Below, piece by piece: positions 7,993-18,349 of a DNA stretch of 59,793 bases. The stretch covers positions 1-59,793 of the forward strand of contig JBFFRY010000015.1 of assembly GCA_041572755.1 (NCBI GenBank), read 5' to 3'. The notes under the pieces were generated by a model, which worked only from the letters and a program-made list of their open reading frames with translations, did no database searches and was not told the DNA's origin. The first letter of the stretch is position 1; each line of letters starts with the position of its first letter. The translations under genes were made by a program, and so were the position numbers. Source of the DNA: JBFELU01 sp041572755 (GTDB taxonomy: Bacteria > Actinomycetota > Acidimicrobiia > Spongiisociales > UBA11373).

Positions 7993-9278
7993 GCCCGGCG
8001 GCGCGCCGGATCCGGGATCGGATCATGACGCGGGTTCCGGACGGTCCTTTGATGGTGGCGCTCAGCGGCGGAGCCGACTCAGCGGTCTGTGCTTGGGCCG
8101 TCCAAGCTTCGGGGCGGCCCACTCGGGCGGTGACCGTCGACCACGGGTTGGAGGCCTCCAGCATGCTGGTCGAGGCCGCCCGCAGGATCGCCGGCGCCGT
8201 GGGCCTCGAGCACACCGTCGTCGATGGGGCCGCCGGGGACGATGAGGAGTCGCTGCGGATCGCTCGCCATGCCGCGCTGGAGGCAGCGTGTGCCGCCGGC
8301 GAGTCGATCCTCACCGGCCACACCGCCGACGATCAGGCCGAAACGGTTCTCGGCAACGTTCTGCGAGGCACCGGAGCGGCCGGACTGGCGGGCATCCCGC
8401 CGAGTAGGGGCCGCTGGGTGCGTCCCATGCTGGGTCTGAGCCGCACCGAGGTGAGAGCGCTGGCCGTCCGGCTCGACCTCCCCTTTGCCGACGATCCGGA
8501 CAACGTGGCGGTGCACCGCCGGCGGAGTCGGCTTCGGACCGAGGCCATCCCCTACCTCTCGGAGCGCTTCAACCCGGCCTTGCGAGCGGCCCTCTTGCGC
8601 CTGGGATCGGCGGCCGCCGCCGACGAAGAGGTGCTCGCTGCCCGAGCGGGGCGGGTCCCGTTGCGTCGGGAGGGCGATGTCGTGCGCATTCCGGCCGCAT
8701 CGCTGGCCACCCTTCCACCTGCGGTCTCCGCCCGTGTCGCCCGCCGTGCCTTGCGCCTCGTCTTCGATCCCTATGCCGGCCGCAGCGGTGACGTGGAGGC
8801 GGTGCTGGCTGTGGCCGTCGGCGAGCAGGAATCGGTGTCCCTTTCGGAGGGGTTGTTGGCCGTTCGCGAGGGGCCGTGGGTGGTGCTGGCAGGATCTGCT
8901 CCGCAGGCGCCTGCACCCGGCGATCTGGCGGTGCCCGGTGTCACGCGGTTCGGGACCTGGGCCTTCACCGCCACTCCGGCCGATGGGCCCCCGGCGCCGC
9001 GCCCCTTGGGACGGCACCGGGTGGTCCTGCGCAGCGACCTCGGGAGGCTGCGGGTCCGGGCGGCCGCGGCGGGGGACCGCATCTCCGTCGGGAGCGGCTC
9101 GAAGCCGGCCTTCGAGGCCCTCGCCGAGGCCGGGGTCCCGGTTCGGCTGAGGGCGGTGTGGCCGGCTCTGGTCGCCGATGGGACAATGGGGTGGCTGGTC
9201 GGTGCCCGGCTCGACCCCGGATGGCGGGCCGGTGCCGTCGGGCCGGTGGTCATCGTGGAGGCGACGGAGGCGATGTGA
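7971..9278 (+). CDS. tilS: tRNA(Ile)-lysidine synthase
   Basis: 435 residues. TilS converts C34 of the CAU-anticodon tRNA-Ile to lysidine using ATP and lysine, so that it reads AUA. The PP-loop ATP site SGGADS is at residues 32-37, followed by TVDHGLE, LTGHTADDQAETVL and RPMLGLSRTEVRAL, all typical of the N-terminal N-type ATP pyrophosphatase domain. The substrate-binding segment FADDPDN is present. The C-terminal third contains a TilS C-terminal domain (VRAAAAGDRISVG, LAEAGVPVRLRAVWPAL). It overlaps the next gene hpt by 4 bases (GTGA). The tilS-hpt-ftsH order is widely conserved in bacteria. The ATG at 7971 lies inside the previous gene; a GTG at 7983 is an alternative. Confidence 0.93.
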   Translation: MVGAGGLSPAARRIRDRIMTRVPDGPLMVALSGGADSAVCAWAVQASGRPTRAVTVDHGLEASSMLVEAARRIAGAVGLEHTVVDGAAGDDEESLRIARHAALEAACAAGESILTGHTADDQAETVLGNVLRGTGAAGLAGIPPSRGRWVRPMLGLSRTEVRALAVRLDLPFADDPDNVAVHRRRSRLRTEAIPYLSERFNPALRAALLRLGSAAAADEEVLAARAGRVPLRREGDVVRIPAASLATLPPAVSARVARRALRLVFDPYAGRSGDVEAVLAVAVGEQESVSLSEGLLAVREGPWVVLAGSAPQAPAPGDLAVPGVTRFGTWAFTATPADGPPAPRPLGRHRVVLRSDLGRLRVRAAAAGDRISVGSGSKPAFEALAEAGVPVRLRAVWPALVADGTMGWLVGARLDPGWRAGAVGPVVIVEATEAM

Positions 9279-9796
9279 GGATCAACGGAACGCTGGTGTC
9301 GGCGGAGGCGATCGAGCAGCGCCTGGCAGAGATCGGGGCCGAGATCACGGAGGACTACCGGGGCAAGGATCTGCTGCTCGTCGCGGTCCTCAAAGGGGCC
9401 TTCATGGTGATGGCCGACCTCTCCCGCCACATCGCCCTCCCGGTCGACATGGACTTCATGGCGGTGTCGTCGTACGGGGCGGCGACCCAGACCTCCGGTG
9501 TCGTGCGGATCCTCAAGGACCTGGATCGGGAGATCGCCGGTCGCCACGTGCTGATCGTCGAGGACATCATCGACTCGGGGCTCACCCTCGACTACATCCG
9601 TCGCAACCTCGAAGTGCGCAAGCCGGCCTCGATCGGTATCGCCACCCTCTTGCTGAAGACCGGTCTGCAGCGGGTACCCATCGACGTGCAGTACGTCGGC
9701 TTCGAGATCCCGCCCGATTTCGTGATCGGGTACGGTCTCGACTGGGAGGGCAAGTATCGCAATCTTCCCTACGTCGCCGTCATGGAAGAGGAGTAG
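9275..9796 (+). CDS. hpt: Hypoxanthine phosphoribosyltransferase
   Basis: 173 residues from the GTG that overlaps the tilS stop. The enzyme salvages hypoxanthine and guanine to IMP and GMP with PRPP. The PRPP-binding motif VLIVEDIIDSGLTL, the flexible loop SSYGAATQTSG and the purine-contact region FVIGYGLDW are all visible and ordered as in HPRT. Length is normal. Two nucleoside importers are encoded elsewhere in this window, so imported purines after phosphorolysis could enter here. A 139-base gap with its own promoter-like box separates it from ftsH. Confidence 0.93.
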   Translation: MRINGTLVSAEAIEQRLAEIGAEITEDYRGKDLLLVAVLKGAFMVMADLSRHIALPVDMDFMAVSSYGAATQTSGVVRILKDLDREIAGRHVLIVEDIIDSGLTLDYIRRNLEVRKPASIGIATLLLKTGLQRVPIDVQYVGFEIPPDFVIGYGLDWEGKYRNLPYVAVMEEE

Positions 9797-9891
9797 GCGG
9801 CCCGGTACCCCTCAAAGGCGGAAGGGGAGCGGCCGATGGGTGAGTGGGGACGGCAGCAGCGCCTGCCCTCGGCATAGGCCATGTGGGTGGA

Positions 9892-9897
9892 TACCAT
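9892..9897 (+). promoter_or_regulatory. Candidate -10 box of ftsH
   Basis: TACCAT, which would give a leader of about 30 bases containing the strong ribosome site GAGAGGAGGG (9924-9933) before the GTG at 9936. Confidence 0.35.
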
Positions 9898-9935
9898 GAT
9901 CTCCATCTGCTTCCCGGCATCCTGAGAGGAGGGTC

Positions 9936-11864
<1,929 letters not shown>

Positions 11865-11867
11865 GCC

Positions 11868-12749
11868 TTGCCCGCCGCGGACACCGGCGCCGACTTCGTC
11901 ACCTGGCGGGTCCGTGATCGGGTCCTCAGCAACGACGAGCACACCCTCATCATGGGGATCGTCAACGTCACCCCCGACTCGTTCTCCGACGGTGGTCGCT
12001 TTGTGACGGCCGAGGCCGCCATCGGCCACGGTACGGAGCTCCTCGGGGCGGGTGCCGACATCGTGGACGTCGGCGGTGAGTCGACCCGGCCAGGCTCGGA
12101 GGGAGTGCCGGCGGAGGTCGAGATCGATCGGGTGGTTCCGGTGGTACGGGCGCTGGCCGAGAGGGGCGCCGCGGTATCGGTCGACACCTCCAAGGCCGAG
12201 GTGGCGAATGCCGCCCTCCAAGCCGGGGCGGTGATCGTCAACGACGTCACCGCACTCGCTGATGCGGAGATGGCTGCGGTGGTGGCTCGTTTCGGGGCCG
12301 GACTGGTGCTCATGCACATGCAAGGCGAGCCGCGCACCATGCAGGAGGATCCCCGCTACGACGACGTAGTGGCGGAGGTGACCGAAGCGCTGCTCGATGG
12401 GGCGAACCGGGCGGAGAGGGCGGGGGTGGCGTCGGAGTCGATCTGCATCGACCCGGGGATCGGGTTCGGGAAGCGACTGGAGCACAACCTCGCCCTGCTG
12501 GGAGCGGTCTCCCGGCTGGCCGCAACCGGGTATCCGGTGCTGGTGGGGGCGTCCCGGAAGTCCTTTCTGGAGCATCTGCTCGGCCCGCTCCCCATGGTGG
12601 AGCGGGAGGCCCCCACGGTGGCGGCACACGTCATGGCCGTTGCCGGTGGGGCCGCCGTCCTGCGAGTACACGACGTGGTCGCAGGACTACGTTCGGCGCG
12701 TGTGGCCGACGCTATCGTGAGGGCACAACGAGAGAGGCGTGGATCATGA
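11868..12749 (+). CDS. folP: Dihydropteroate synthase
   Basis: 293 residues, TTG start 3 bases after ftsH. It joins dihydropterin pyrophosphate to p-aminobenzoate in folate synthesis. All family motifs are present in order: MGIVNVTPDSFSDGG, DVGGESTRPGSE, VSVDTSKAEVA, VNDVTAL, MHMQGEPRTMQ, IDPGIGFGK, LVGASRKSFL and RVHDV. The start codon TTG follows the ftsH stop closely, so translation is probably coupled. The next gene overlaps by 4 bases (ATGA) but is not folB, the aldolase often found here. Confidence 0.95.
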   Translation: MPAADTGADFVTWRVRDRVLSNDEHTLIMGIVNVTPDSFSDGGRFVTAEAAIGHGTELLGAGADIVDVGGESTRPGSEGVPAEVEIDRVVPVVRALAERGAAVSVDTSKAEVANAALQAGAVIVNDVTALADAEMAAVVARFGAGLVLMHMQGEPRTMQEDPRYDDVVAEVTEALLDGANRAERAGVASESICIDPGIGFGKRLEHNLALLGAVSRLAATGYPVLVGASRKSFLEHLLGPLPMVEREAPTVAAHVMAVAGGAAVLRVHDVVAGLRSARVADAIVRAQRERRGS

Positions 12750-13216
12750 CGGGGCTTGAGCCTCGGGACTTCACGTGGGTGATCGCCGACCGCCTGGCGG
12801 TCGCTGAGCGGATCGGCGGCCACGGCTTTCAGCACCGGCGGGTTCGGCGCCAGGAGGAGATCGCCTGGCTCGCCGATCGGGGCATCACCGCCATCCTCTC
12901 GCTGCTCGAAGGCAACCAGAACCTCTCCGCCTACGAGTTGGCGGGCCTCGACACCCGCCACGAACCGTTCGTCGATCCGGAGACGGTCGGTGGGGTGTTC
13001 GAGGCGATCCACGAGATGCTGGACGCCCCCGGTGCCGTCCTCCTCGTCCATCGCGACATCATCGACGACACCGTGGCCGGGCTCATGGCCGGCTATCTGG
13101 TCTTCTGCGGCCTCATCGAGGACCCGATCGTGGCGACCGCGGCCATCCAGGAGATCCTCAAACGTCCGCTCGGGCCGGAGGGACGCTCGCTGATACCGTC
13201 GACAGCGGGCATCTGA
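12746..13216 (+). CDS. Phosphatase-like (DSP fold) protein lacking the catalytic cysteine
   Basis: 156 residues between folP and folK. Its layout follows a small dual-specificity phosphatase: the N-terminal WVIADRLAVAERIGGHG resembles the entry strand of such proteins, GITAILSLLE is the usual core strand, and the expected P-loop is at residues 97-112. There the signature HCx5R reads HRDIIDDT (His102, Arg103), so the nucleophilic cysteine and the loop arginine are both absent. Only two other cysteines would be needed to rescue activity and none lies there. I predict a binding or scaffold role rather than phosphate hydrolysis. The ATGA overlap with folP and 5-base gap to folK place it firmly in the folate operon. 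Confidence 0.65.
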   Translation: MTGLEPRDFTWVIADRLAVAERIGGHGFQHRRVRRQEEIAWLADRGITAILSLLEGNQNLSAYELAGLDTRHEPFVDPETVGGVFEAIHEMLDAPGAVLLVHRDIIDDTVAGLMAGYLVFCGLIEDPIVATAAIQEILKRPLGPEGRSLIPSTAGI

Positions 13217-13221
13217 GCGAG

Positions 13222-13713
13222 GTGCGGGCGGCAGTCGGTCTCGGTTCCAACGTTGGGGACCGGCGCGCCCATCTCTCCTTCGCTTTGCATCGGCTCGCCG
13301 AGACCGAGGCCCTCGTCTCCGTCTCGTCGCTGTACGAGACGGCTCCGGTCGGAGGTCCCCAGCAGGGGGCTTACCTCAATGCTGCCGCCGTCATCGAGAC
13401 CTCGGTGGGCGCCCGCACTCTGCTCGCCCGTTGTCTGGCGATCGAGCGGGAGCGGGGACGGACGAGGCGGATCAGATGGGGGCCGCGAACGCTCGACCTC
13501 GACGTGCTGCTCCACGACGGTGGCCCAATCGACGAGAAGGGGCTCACCGTGCCCCACCCCCGCCTTCTCGGCCGCCGCTTTGCGCTGGAGCCGCTGCTGG
13601 AGGCATGGCCGGAGGCAACCCTTCCCGGGGGTGGCACGCTCGCCGATTGCCTGACCGACGTGGCCGACCAAAAGGTGAGCGTGGTCGCCGGAGGCGAGTG
13701 GTGGATCAGCTGA
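13222..13713 (+). CDS. folK: 2-amino-4-hydroxy-6-hydroxymethyldihydropteridine pyrophosphokinase
   Basis: 163 residues, GTG start. HPPK transfers pyrophosphate from ATP to 6-hydroxymethyl-dihydropterin, the step just before FolP. Motifs are GLGSNVGDRRAHL, YETAPVGGPQQGAYLNAA, the ATP-binding ERERGRTRRIRWGPRTLDLDVLL and the closing VPHPRLLGRRFALEPL. Length is typical of the single-domain enzyme. It is the last gene of the run and its 3' end overlaps by 8 bases with a convergent gene on the other strand. Confidence 0.95.
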   Translation: MRAAVGLGSNVGDRRAHLSFALHRLAETEALVSVSSLYETAPVGGPQQGAYLNAAAVIETSVGARTLLARCLAIERERGRTRRIRWGPRTLDLDVLLHDGGPIDEKGLTVPHPRLLGRRFALEPLLEAWPEATLPGGGTLADCLTDVADQKVSVVAGGEWWIS

Positions 13714-14308
13714 TTCCGCGGGCGTCCTGCTTGAGGGCAGTGTCCACACCCACCGCCGAGGCGAATGCCAGGAGGCGGAGCGCGCCTTGGGTGGCGGGGG
13801 AGATCTCCAGCACGTAATCGTCGGCGGTCGTGAAGAGGGTCTTCGCCAGCCCTTCCCAGGTCTTGGTGATGCGGCCCACCTCGGTGCCGGCGACATCGAC
13901 GATGGCGAAGTTCCACGCCCGCCAATTCTCGGCCTGGATCTCGCCGATCTTGGTGCCGGTGCCGTCGTGGAGCCCGAAGCGGATCTTGCCGAACACGTTC
14001 TGTTGGCGGATCTCGCCGACCTGGGCGCCGGTGCCGTCGGAGACCTTCACGGTCGATTTGACCAACTTGCGGGGTCGAACCAACTCGAGGACCTTGGTTC
14101 CGTCGGCGTTGTAGGCCCCCAGGGTGTGGGTCATGAACTGATCGAGGTTCGAGACGAAGCGGGCCACCTTCTTGAGGGTCGATTGGCCCTCCTGGCGGAT
14201 CACGCCGATGTCGGCGCCCTCTTCGTCCCTGATCTTGTACTCGTTGGTGAGCTCGATCAGTTTGGCTTTTTGATTGATGATGATGCGGTCGTAGTCGAGC
14301 AGAGTCAT
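13706..14308 (-). CDS. Phospholipid scramblase/LURP-one-like beta-barrel protein
   Basis: 200 residues, ATG start. The chain is rich in beta strands of the type seen in the tubby-like/scramblase superfamily: ELTNEYKIRDEEGADIGVIRQ, then repeated turns of the form DGTGxxVGEIRQ, DGTGTKIGEIQAENWRAWNFAIVDVAGTEVGRITKTW. The last phrase matches the conserved core of bacterial scramblase-related proteins. There is no signal peptide, and no clear membrane helix apart from a weakly hydrophobic patch near residue 180. Actinobacterial members are uncharacterised; binding of lipids or polyanions is a family-level guess. It is a single gene convergent with folK and divergent from the DUF2520 gene. Confidence 0.7.
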   Translation of the reverse strand: MTLLDYDRIIINQKAKLIELTNEYKIRDEEGADIGVIRQEGQSTLKKVARFVSNLDQFMTHTLGAYNADGTKVLELVRPRKLVKSTVKVSDGTGAQVGEIRQQNVFGKIRFGLHDGTGTKIGEIQAENWRAWNFAIVDVAGTEVGRITKTWEGLAKTLFTTADDYVLEISPATQGALRLLAFASAVGVDTALKQDARGIS

Positions 14309-14314
14309 GGCAGG

Positions 14315-14320
14315 AGCGTA
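14315..14320 (-). promoter_or_regulatory. Candidate -10 box of the scramblase-like gene
   Basis: TACGCT on the minus strand, 6 bases before the ATG at 14308, with no ribosome site between. Confidence 0.45.
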
Positions 14321-14354
14321 GCCGGGCCGCCACCTCGGCTCCCGGTGACCGCCC

Positions 14355-14360
14355 TACACT
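14355..14360 (+). promoter_or_regulatory. Candidate -10 box of the panC-coaX-lysS operon
   Basis: TACACT. The transcript would carry a leader of about 30 bases with the ribosome site GGAGG ahead of the ATG at 14397. Confidence 0.4.
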
Positions 14361-14396
14361 CGGGACGTCCCGGTACCCGGAGGGACTGGAGGCACC

Positions 14397-15191
14397 ATGG
14401 ATATCATCGTGGCCGGCCCGGGCCGCGCCGGCCGTTCCCTGGCGACCCGCTTCATCGATGCCGGTCACAGGCTCGTCGGCGTTCTCGCCCGCAGCGAAGT
14501 CCCGGCGGCCGTGAGGGCCGAACCGCTGGCGTGGGATCGGGATCTCCCGGGAGCCGATCTGCTGGTCGTTGCGGTACGCGATGATGCCATCGGCGAAGTG
14601 GCCGAGCGGCTCGCTCCCATCGCCGGGGCGGTCGAAGCGGCCGTCCACCTCTCGGGACTGGCCCCGGTCGAAGTGCTGGACCCGCTCGGCCCACACATCG
14701 GCTCGTTTCACCCGCTGCAGACCCTCCCCACTCCCGAGGTGGGAGCGGCTCGACTCGGCGGTGCCTGGATCGGCATCACCACCCACGACGGAGTCCTCGA
14801 ATCCCGGCTCCACGAGCTGGCCACCTCGATCGGTGCGAGACCATTCGTGCTGGCCGACGAAGCAAAAAGCCTCTACCACGCCGCCGCGGCGGCGGCTGCG
14901 AACTTCCCGCTCGCTGCGTTGTCGATGGCCCGGCGGCTGTTCGAGGCGGCCGGCGTCCCCTTTGCGGCGGCGGCTCCGCTCGTGGAGGCGGTCGTGGGCA
15001 ACGCCTTCACCCTCGGTCCGGAGGCGGCGCTCACCGGCCCGATCGCTCGGGGCGATGTGGGCACGGTCGCCGCCCAGTTGGAGGCGGTGACCGAAGCCGC
15101 CCCCGATCTCGTCGACGACTTCAAGGCCCTGGGTCGGGCAGTGGCCCGGGTGGCGGGCCGCTCGGAGCTCTTTGAGGAGCTGCTCGGGTGA
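14397..15191 (+). CDS. Rossmann-fold/DUF2520 oxidoreductase-like protein, candidate ketopantoate reductase
   Basis: 264 residues. The N-terminal Rossmann domain starts with IIVAGPGRAGRSLATRF (dinucleotide loop GxGxxG) and continues to LVVAVRDDAI. The C-terminal helical DUF2520 domain contains SFHPLQTLP and AAAAAAANFPLAALSMARRL. The family resembles ketopantoate reductase and pyrroline-5-carboxylate reductase-like folds. The ORF overlaps panC by 4 bases (GTGA) and heads a panC-coaX operon, so I infer a role in pantoate supply or another step of CoA synthesis. A canonical panE or ilvC is not in the window, and the biochemical function of the family is not settled. Confidence 0.75.
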   Translation: MDIIVAGPGRAGRSLATRFIDAGHRLVGVLARSEVPAAVRAEPLAWDRDLPGADLLVVAVRDDAIGEVAERLAPIAGAVEAAVHLSGLAPVEVLDPLGPHIGSFHPLQTLPTPEVGAARLGGAWIGITTHDGVLESRLHELATSIGARPFVLADEAKSLYHAAAAAAANFPLAALSMARRLFEAAGVPFAAAAPLVEAVVGNAFTLGPEAALTGPIARGDVGTVAAQLEAVTEAAPDLVDDFKALGRAVARVAGRSELFEELLG

Positions 15192-16078
15192 GAACGGTTC
15201 GCACCTTCGCCGAGGCGCGAGCGGCCCGAGCCGGGTCCGTTGGGCTCGTCCCGACCATGGGCTTCCTCCACGAGGGCCACCTGTCGCTGATCCGCGCCGC
15301 CCGGGCCGCCTCAGACACTGTGCTGGTGAGCCTCTTCGTGAACCCCCTTCAGTTCGACCGCCCCGACGACCTGGATTCCTATCCCCGCGACGAGGAACGA
15401 GACGCCTCGCTGGCGGCGGCGGCCGGTGCCGACGTGCTGTTTGCCCCGACGGTCGACGAGGTGTACCCGGTGGCGCCTCTCACGAGGGTGACCGTGGACG
15501 GAGTCCCCGATGCGATGGAAGGCGCCCATCGCCCGGGCCACTTCGAAGGCGTGGCCACCGTCGTCGCCAAGTTGCTGGCCGGGACGATTCCGGATCTGGC
15601 CTGGTTCGGCCGCAAGGACGCCCAGCAGTTCGCCCTGGTGCGGCGCATGGCGGCCGATCTGTCCTTCCCCACCGAGATGCGCAGCGCCCCGACGGTGAGG
15701 GAGCGAGACGGGCTGGCGTTGTCGAGCCGCAACGTGCATCTCGACCCGGTGCGGCGACCGGCGGCGTTGTCGCTCTCGGCGGGACTGATGGCGGCCGCGG
15801 ATGCCGCCGAGGGTGGCGAGACGGCTGCGGCGGTGTTGCGGGGGATCGTCGCGGAGCATCTCGACGCCGCCGATGGGGTGCGACCGGACTACGTCGAGCT
15901 GGCCGACGCCGCCGAGGCGCGGCCGATCATCCGACTCGACCGACCGGCCTTTCTCGCTGCGGCCGTCTTCGTCGGCGAATTGAGGCTCATCGACAACGTG
16001 TGGCTGTGGCCGGGGGGAGAGGCGGATCGCGGTGTTCGTCTGGAGTCTCAATCGATCCTGTACGGAGGGAGTGACTGA
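15188..16078 (+). CDS. panC: Pantothenate synthetase
   Basis: 296 residues, GTG start. It condenses pantoate and beta-alanine with ATP to make pantothenate. The nucleotide-binding HIGH-like segment PTMGFLHEGHLSLI is near the N-terminus, followed by VSLFVNPLQF, the pantoate-binding RPGHFEGVATVV, WFGRKDAQQFALV and the KMSKS-equivalent loop LALSSRNVHL. A beta-alanine-side C-terminal domain completes a full-length protein. Its stop and the coaX start share a base (TGATG). Confidence 0.95.
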   Translation: MRTVRTFAEARAARAGSVGLVPTMGFLHEGHLSLIRAARAASDTVLVSLFVNPLQFDRPDDLDSYPRDEERDASLAAAAGADVLFAPTVDEVYPVAPLTRVTVDGVPDAMEGAHRPGHFEGVATVVAKLLAGTIPDLAWFGRKDAQQFALVRRMAADLSFPTEMRSAPTVRERDGLALSSRNVHLDPVRRPAALSLSAGLMAAADAAEGGETAAAVLRGIVAEHLDAADGVRPDYVELADAAEARPIIRLDRPAFLAAAVFVGELRLIDNVWLWPGGEADRGVRLESQSILYGGSD

Positions 16079-16854
16079 TGCTGCTGGTCGTCGACGTGGG
16101 GAACACGCAGACGGTGATGGGCCTCTTCGACGGCGCCGAACTCGTCGATCAGTGGCGACTCTCGACCGTGAGGGACCGGACGGCGGACGAATACAAGCTG
16201 TTCCTCGAGGGTCTCCTCCGCCAGGACGGCCACCGGGTGGAGGAAGTGACCGGGGCGGCGCTCTCGTCGGTCGTGCCGACGGCGAAGGAGGCGATGATCG
16301 TCGTGGCCCGGGACCTCATCGCCGGCCCGGTGGTCGTCGTGGGACCCGGGGTCAGGACCGGCATGGCCATCCGAATCGACAATCCTCACGAGGTGGGTGC
16401 CGACCGAGTCGTCAACTCGGTCGCCGCCGCCTCGAAGTACGGGAAGCCGGTGATCTCGGTGGACTTCGGGACATCGACGAACTTCGACGTCGTCGACGAG
16501 GAGGGCTGCTACGTCGGCGGGTCCATCGCCCCCGGGCTGGAAGTCTCCGAGGATGCGCTGATCACGGCGACCGCCGCCCTGCGGCGTGTCGAGATGCGAG
16601 AACCGCGGTCGGTGATCGGCAAGTCGACCGTCGAGGCCATGCAGAGCGGGCTCCTCTACGGGCACGCCGGGATGGTCGACGGGATCGTGGGCCGGATGCG
16701 GGCCGAGGTCGACGGCGACACTCCGGTGGTCGCCACCGGCGGCCTGGCCTCTACCATCGTGCCCCACTGCCGGTCCGTCGAGATCGTCGATGACCGACTG
16801 ACGCTGGATGGGCTTCGCATGATCTACGACATGAATGCGGGAGACGAGGAATGA
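16078..16854 (+). CDS. coaX: Type III pantothenate kinase
   Basis: 258 residues. CoaX phosphorylates pantothenate, the first committed step to CoA. The ASKHA-fold phosphate motif DVGNTQTVMGLF is at the N-terminus; GVRTGMAIRIDNPHEVGADRVVNSVAA and the second motif VDFGTSTNFDVV follow, with GGSIAPGLEVSEDAL and VATGGLAS. These are the signatures that separate type III from the unrelated type I/II kinases. Directly after panC, it gives two consecutive pathway steps in one operon. It overlaps lysS by 4 bases. Confidence 0.95.
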   Translation: MLLVVDVGNTQTVMGLFDGAELVDQWRLSTVRDRTADEYKLFLEGLLRQDGHRVEEVTGAALSSVVPTAKEAMIVVARDLIAGPVVVVGPGVRTGMAIRIDNPHEVGADRVVNSVAAASKYGKPVISVDFGTSTNFDVVDEEGCYVGGSIAPGLEVSEDALITATAALRRVEMREPRSVIGKSTVEAMQSGLLYGHAGMVDGIVGRMRAEVDGDTPVVATGGLASTIVPHCRSVEIVDDRLTLDGLRMIYDMNAGDEE

Positions 16855-18347
16855 CGGACGAAGCCTCCGGCGATCTGGAGGAGCACCGGCTCACGGCGGT
16901 ACGCCTCGCCAAGATCGATGCGATGCGGGCCGCCGGCGTGGATCCCTACCCGGTGCGGTATGAGCCGACGGCGACGGCCGACGGATTGGCCGCCGCCCAC
17001 GGCGGTATCGATCCCGGTGACGAGACCGGTGTGACGGCGTCAGTCTCCGGGCGACTCATGGGCAAACGGGTGATGGGCAAGATCGCCTTCGGCGTGCTCC
17101 GGGACGGCACCGGGACCATCCAGTTGTTCGCCGACACCGGCCGTCTGGGGGAACGGTTTGCCGAGTTCGAGGACCTCGACCTCGGCGACTGGGTCGGGGC
17201 ATCCGGGGAGGTGATCAAGACCAAGAAGGGTGAATTGAGCGTCCGGATCGACGATTTCGCTCTGCTCGCCAAAGCGGTCCGCCCGTTGCCGGAGAAATGG
17301 CATGGACTCCAGGACATCGAGACGCGTCATCGACGGCGCTACCTGGATCTGGTCGTCAACGAGGAGGCGCGCCGGGTGATGCTGCTCCGCAGCGCCACCA
17401 TCGAAGCGCTCCGAACGGCCTTTCGCGCCCGCGGGTTCCTCGAGGTGGAGACGCCGGTGCTGCAGCCGATCCCCGGCGGGGGGATGGCCCGGCCCTTTGC
17501 GACCCACCACAACGCCCTCAACGTCGATATGTACCTGAGGATCGCCGTCGAGTTGTACCTCAAGCGCCTGGTGGTCGGTGGGGTCGAGCGGGTGTTCGAG
17601 ATCGCCCGGACTTTCCGCAACGAGGGGGTGTCGCCCCGCCACAACCCCGAATTCACCATGCTCGAGGCCTATCAGGCCTACGCCGACTACCTCGACGTCA
17701 TCGACCTCCTGGAAGAGGTGATTCCTTCGGTCGCCGAGACGGTGGCCGGCGGGACCGAACTCGAATACGGCGGCCGTCACCTGTCCCTGGCGGCGCCGTG
17801 GCAACGCATCCGCTACGTCGAATCCTGCGTTGAGGCCACCGGGATCGAGTGGCGTCTCGACATGCCGCTCGACGATGCTCGCCGGGAGGCCGCGGCCCTC
17901 GGCATCGACGTCGATCAGTCTTGGGGAGTCGGCAAGATCGTGGCGGAGGTCTTCGAGGCCCGAGTCGAACCCGATCTGTGGGATCCCACCGTGGTCATGG
18001 ACTTCCCCGTGGAGATCTCACCGCTGGCCCGGCGTCACCGTGACGACCCTCTGGTGGTGGAGCGCTTCGAGTTGATCGTGGCCGGGAGGGAGATCGCCAA
18101 TGCCTTCTCCGAGTTGAACGACCCCGTCGAGCAGCGCCGCCGGTTCGAGGCTCAGGCGGCGGCTCGCCGGGCCGGTGACCTCGATGCTCATCCAATGGAC
18201 GAGGACTTCCTCAGGGCCCTGGAGTACGGCATGCCGCCCACCGGGGGGCTCGGCATCGGGGTGGACCGGCTGGTGATGTTGCTCACCGATCAGGCCAGCA
18301 TCCGTGAAGTGATTCTGTTCCCGGCGATGCGGCCCGAGGAAGGCTGA
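16851..18347 (+). CDS. lysS: Lysyl-tRNA synthetase, class II
   Basis: 498 residues, ATG start overlapping coaX (ATGA). The N-terminal OB-fold anticodon-binding domain covers about residues 60-150 (VSGRLMGKRVMGKIAFGVLRDGTG). The catalytic core shows motif 1 around RGFLEVETPVLQ, motif 2 FRNEGVSPRHNPEFTMLE and motif 3 GLGIGVDRLVMLLT, with HHNALNVDMYLRIAVELYLK between them. Length is normal for bacterial LysS. It is the last gene of the operon; only 2 bases separate its stop from that of the convergent prenyl synthase gene. Confidence 0.96.
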   Translation: MTDEASGDLEEHRLTAVRLAKIDAMRAAGVDPYPVRYEPTATADGLAAAHGGIDPGDETGVTASVSGRLMGKRVMGKIAFGVLRDGTGTIQLFADTGRLGERFAEFEDLDLGDWVGASGEVIKTKKGELSVRIDDFALLAKAVRPLPEKWHGLQDIETRHRRRYLDLVVNEEARRVMLLRSATIEALRTAFRARGFLEVETPVLQPIPGGGMARPFATHHNALNVDMYLRIAVELYLKRLVVGGVERVFEIARTFRNEGVSPRHNPEFTMLEAYQAYADYLDVIDLLEEVIPSVAETVAGGTELEYGGRHLSLAAPWQRIRYVESCVEATGIEWRLDMPLDDARREAAALGIDVDQSWGVGKIVAEVFEARVEPDLWDPTVVMDFPVEISPLARRHRDDPLVVERFELIVAGREIANAFSELNDPVEQRRRFEAQAAARRAGDLDAHPMDEDFLRALEYGMPPTGGLGIGVDRLVMLLTDQASIREVILFPAMRPEEG

Positions 18348-18349
18348 GA

